The notes under the pieces: generated by a model
What the model was told of the DNA's origin: nothing
Database searches by the model: none
What the model saw: only the letters and a program-made list of their open reading frames with translations
Program-made: the position numbers and the translations under genes
DNA from: Phallus indusiatus
Lineage: Eukaryota > Basidiomycota > Agaricomycetes > Phallales > Phallaceae
Direction of reading: 5' to 3'
Length of the DNA stretch: 64,000 bases
Assembly (NCBI GenBank): GCA_027605045.1
Contig: JAQFWX010000002.1
Span: forward strand, 1,798,001 to 1,862,000
Part shown: piece by piece, positions 61,868 through 64,000 of the stretch
How the letters are laid out: the number at the start of each line of letters is the position of its first letter
How positions within the stretch are numbered: the stretch's first letter is position 1

Positions 61868-64000
61868 TGTCTTTTTTTACATCTCTTATTCTCCACACAG
61901 CCTGTCTCTTCTTCTCGATGTCATTTACGCGCATAGCTCGAATGATTACTGAACCGCAATTGCGAATATGAAGAATGGAGGAGAAGATTAGCTTCAAAAT
62001 ACTTTGTTCATTTCTAAGGTTTTTTGAATTGCTTGATCATGATCAACGACATCTGTTGAATTGGCTGCATCAATGCGAAAGATCACCGGAAATAACGGCT
62101 CGTAATGAATAACGAATCTTTAGCCTTCAAGATCCGTGATGCTGAGAATATTCCCTTGCATGTAGCAAGGGCTCTGGATGCCCGTAGAATTTGCTTCCAT
62201 GTAGCACTTGTTTGTATATATTTGTGGTTCATCACATGACTTCACCCAACTCTCGTTGTTTATAAGTTGTTAATAGGCGCAATGCTTTGTTTTTTCCGCT
62301 AATCGCTTGTGAATTAAGACTACTGTTATGAGCAAAGGCTTTTCTGATACGACATATTGCAGCGTCTTAATATTGTTATAGAGTCAGTTTGGATATTGTG
62401 ATATCGGAATATACTTCTTATCTACATCACTGAATGATAAATCTGTCCTGCAAACTGAAGCCACTCTAAGCCACTTGTCGAAGTTCCGTAGATCTTGATT
62501 CATTCATCAGGTGAGAAGATTAGTTTAAAGTCACCTTAACATGCACACATTCCCCTCTTTGGCCTCGACACGAAATTTGAGATTTTCTTCAACAGTACCT
62601 AGAGTCTAGACTGTCATTTGCAAGGTATGCTTTTACAGAGATATTCGTCACCATATAAATACTCATCCCTTGAAACAGGCTGCAGAGCTTTTGGTAAACC
62701 CATCGTTGAATGCAGCCGGGCATCAGTCACTGATGCCGGCTGCGTTGCCTGTGCTCTGTGGGATGCGACTGTGATGGTACATTTCAAGTTCTCCCTTGTA
62801 ATTCATGAACTGTCACTTCAAAGACAAGGATTATCATTCTGCCCTAACGGAGATTGTACTCGAAAATTTTGAGACTGGGCCCCCTACTCCTACTAAGAGG
62901 AAAGCTCTGACAGGTCCACTGGGTAAAAAAGAAGGGCCGGTCACCAAAAGGGCTGAGGGCCTGAGGTATCCGAGGTATATATCATTTTAGAGACGTATGG
63001 TGAAAGAACCTTACATCCATTATACATGATTCTCTTGTATGTAATAGGCATCTCAGCTACAAGAAACTGTGAATGCTGCACCCTACATGCAAGGGAGTTG
63101 GCGACCTCGGGCGCCTCTAGTTGAGTACTTGAGTTCCTATGTCTCCGGGCCGTCCTGCTTCGTGTACTTTGGAAAGTAACAGGAGAGCGCGTATGCCAGT
63201 CACGGTGGAGAGAACGGAAATCATTCTTCTATCAGATCTTACTAAAAATCAAAAAAGTTTGCCTAATTGTTCTCCCGTTTCGGATTTACCAAATACAGTT
63301 CCTGCAGCAATCTTCCCGGCGTGAGCGTTGAACCACACAATCGAATTGGTAATTATTAGGGGCGGTTGAGGGGTAGCACAATGAGCTCTTATCAGGGGAA
63401 AACGTGAAGTAATTTATGTGATTCATGACATTTCAAGAACTTTTTGGTCACTCCGGATGGATCCTGATCGTATGAAATTTAATTGTATCACCAGTGCCAT
63501 TGCTGATCGTCGTTGCACTGACGTTCTAAACTGACACGAACGACGAACAATTTTCTCCATACATAAGACTTTCTTCAAGCGGAAAGGCTCCAGTTCAGGA
63601 TGTCGAGCTTGTAATTTCGGAACATCGTATTGTTATTCGTAAAGAGATGGTGTGCAATGACCACTGTCAACTCCGTCCGCGAAGTTGAAGTTCTCGGGAT
63701 CTATCTCGTTGTCTCGTCTTTGGATCTGACGTTTTGCCAAATGTGTCCGGCTAAATACACAATGCTAGCCTCTAACTTTTCGCTGAATATGATTAAGTCC
63801 TCAGTTAACGTACGCGAGCAAAAGATAGGTTTTCGCGCGCTCTCTAAAACGCCGACCTCCACATACGTGACGTGGCCCACAATGCTGACACGTTAAACCT
63901 CACCTAACATGCAGCTTGCAGTCGCGTATACGAATTAAGATTTGAACCTAGAGTAGTTTGATGGATAAGAGATTATAAGAGAATGCGGCACGGTCGGGGG
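61868..64000. other. Terminal 2.1 kb without supported genes
   Basis: Only short ORFs are present (for example 62618-62872, 63139-63324 and 63630-63896). I recognise none, and they lack clean intron chains. Similarity to the left arm stops soon after 61900. No repeat, RNA or mobile element was identified. Confidence 0.4.

Noticed and set aside
62618..63896. Short ORFs at the right end
   Set aside because: No domain, weak start context and no consistent introns.

Overview
The window looks like nuclear DNA of a filamentous basidiomycete, most likely an agaricomycete. Genes are dense, occur on both strands, and are cut by many short introns of about 35-70 nt. The gene families also fit: DUF6533-type membrane proteins, multi-copy F-box/leucine-rich proteins, NACHT-WD40 STAND proteins and a cupin with a C-terminal membrane anchor. 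I saw no rRNA, tRNA, CRISPR array or intact transposon. Exon joins were read by eye from frame, splice consensus and family conservation. Where a joined length is given, all junction phases were checked.

Region 1 (1-31 kb) is a conserved housekeeping stretch. In order it holds: the acidic C-terminus of an unidentified protein; a Cdc11-type septin (-) divergent from the DEAH helicase Prp43 (+); homogentisate 1,2-dioxygenase; a small zinc-finger-like protein; Nbs1/Xrs2 of the MRN complex; a TMEM19/DUF92 membrane protein; a weak hypothetical gene; glycogen synthase (-); a NAT9-like acetyltransferase; an F-box/LRR protein (-); ornithine carbamoyltransferase (-); a weak hypothetical gene; and a mitochondrial-type cyclophilin.

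Region 2 (31-64 kb) is accessory and duplicated. Two tandem F-box paralogues come first, the second with a 5' frame break, then a DUF6533 membrane protein. A very large STAND gene (C2-like - NACHT - WD40, minus strand, 39.2-44.6 kb) sits next to a ferric reductase (minus strand, 45.8-48.7 kb). Then come a kinase-like relic, a cupin, and an F-box gene bracketed by two direct copies of a ~0.6-kb sequence. At 55.8-61.9 kb the ferric reductase 3' end and the whole STAND gene reappear in the opposite orientation. The two STAND-ferric reductase units therefore form an inverted segmental duplication around a ~7-10 kb core. The left STAND gene reads through as 1630 codons. The right one has at least four frame-changing indels and a premature stop, and its ferric reductase partner is only a C-terminal fragment.

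The main point of interest is this inverted NLR-like/ferric reductase block, with one arm open and one decaying. Further points are several GC-AG introns (one at the same place in both STAND copies) and repeated F-box birth and decay.
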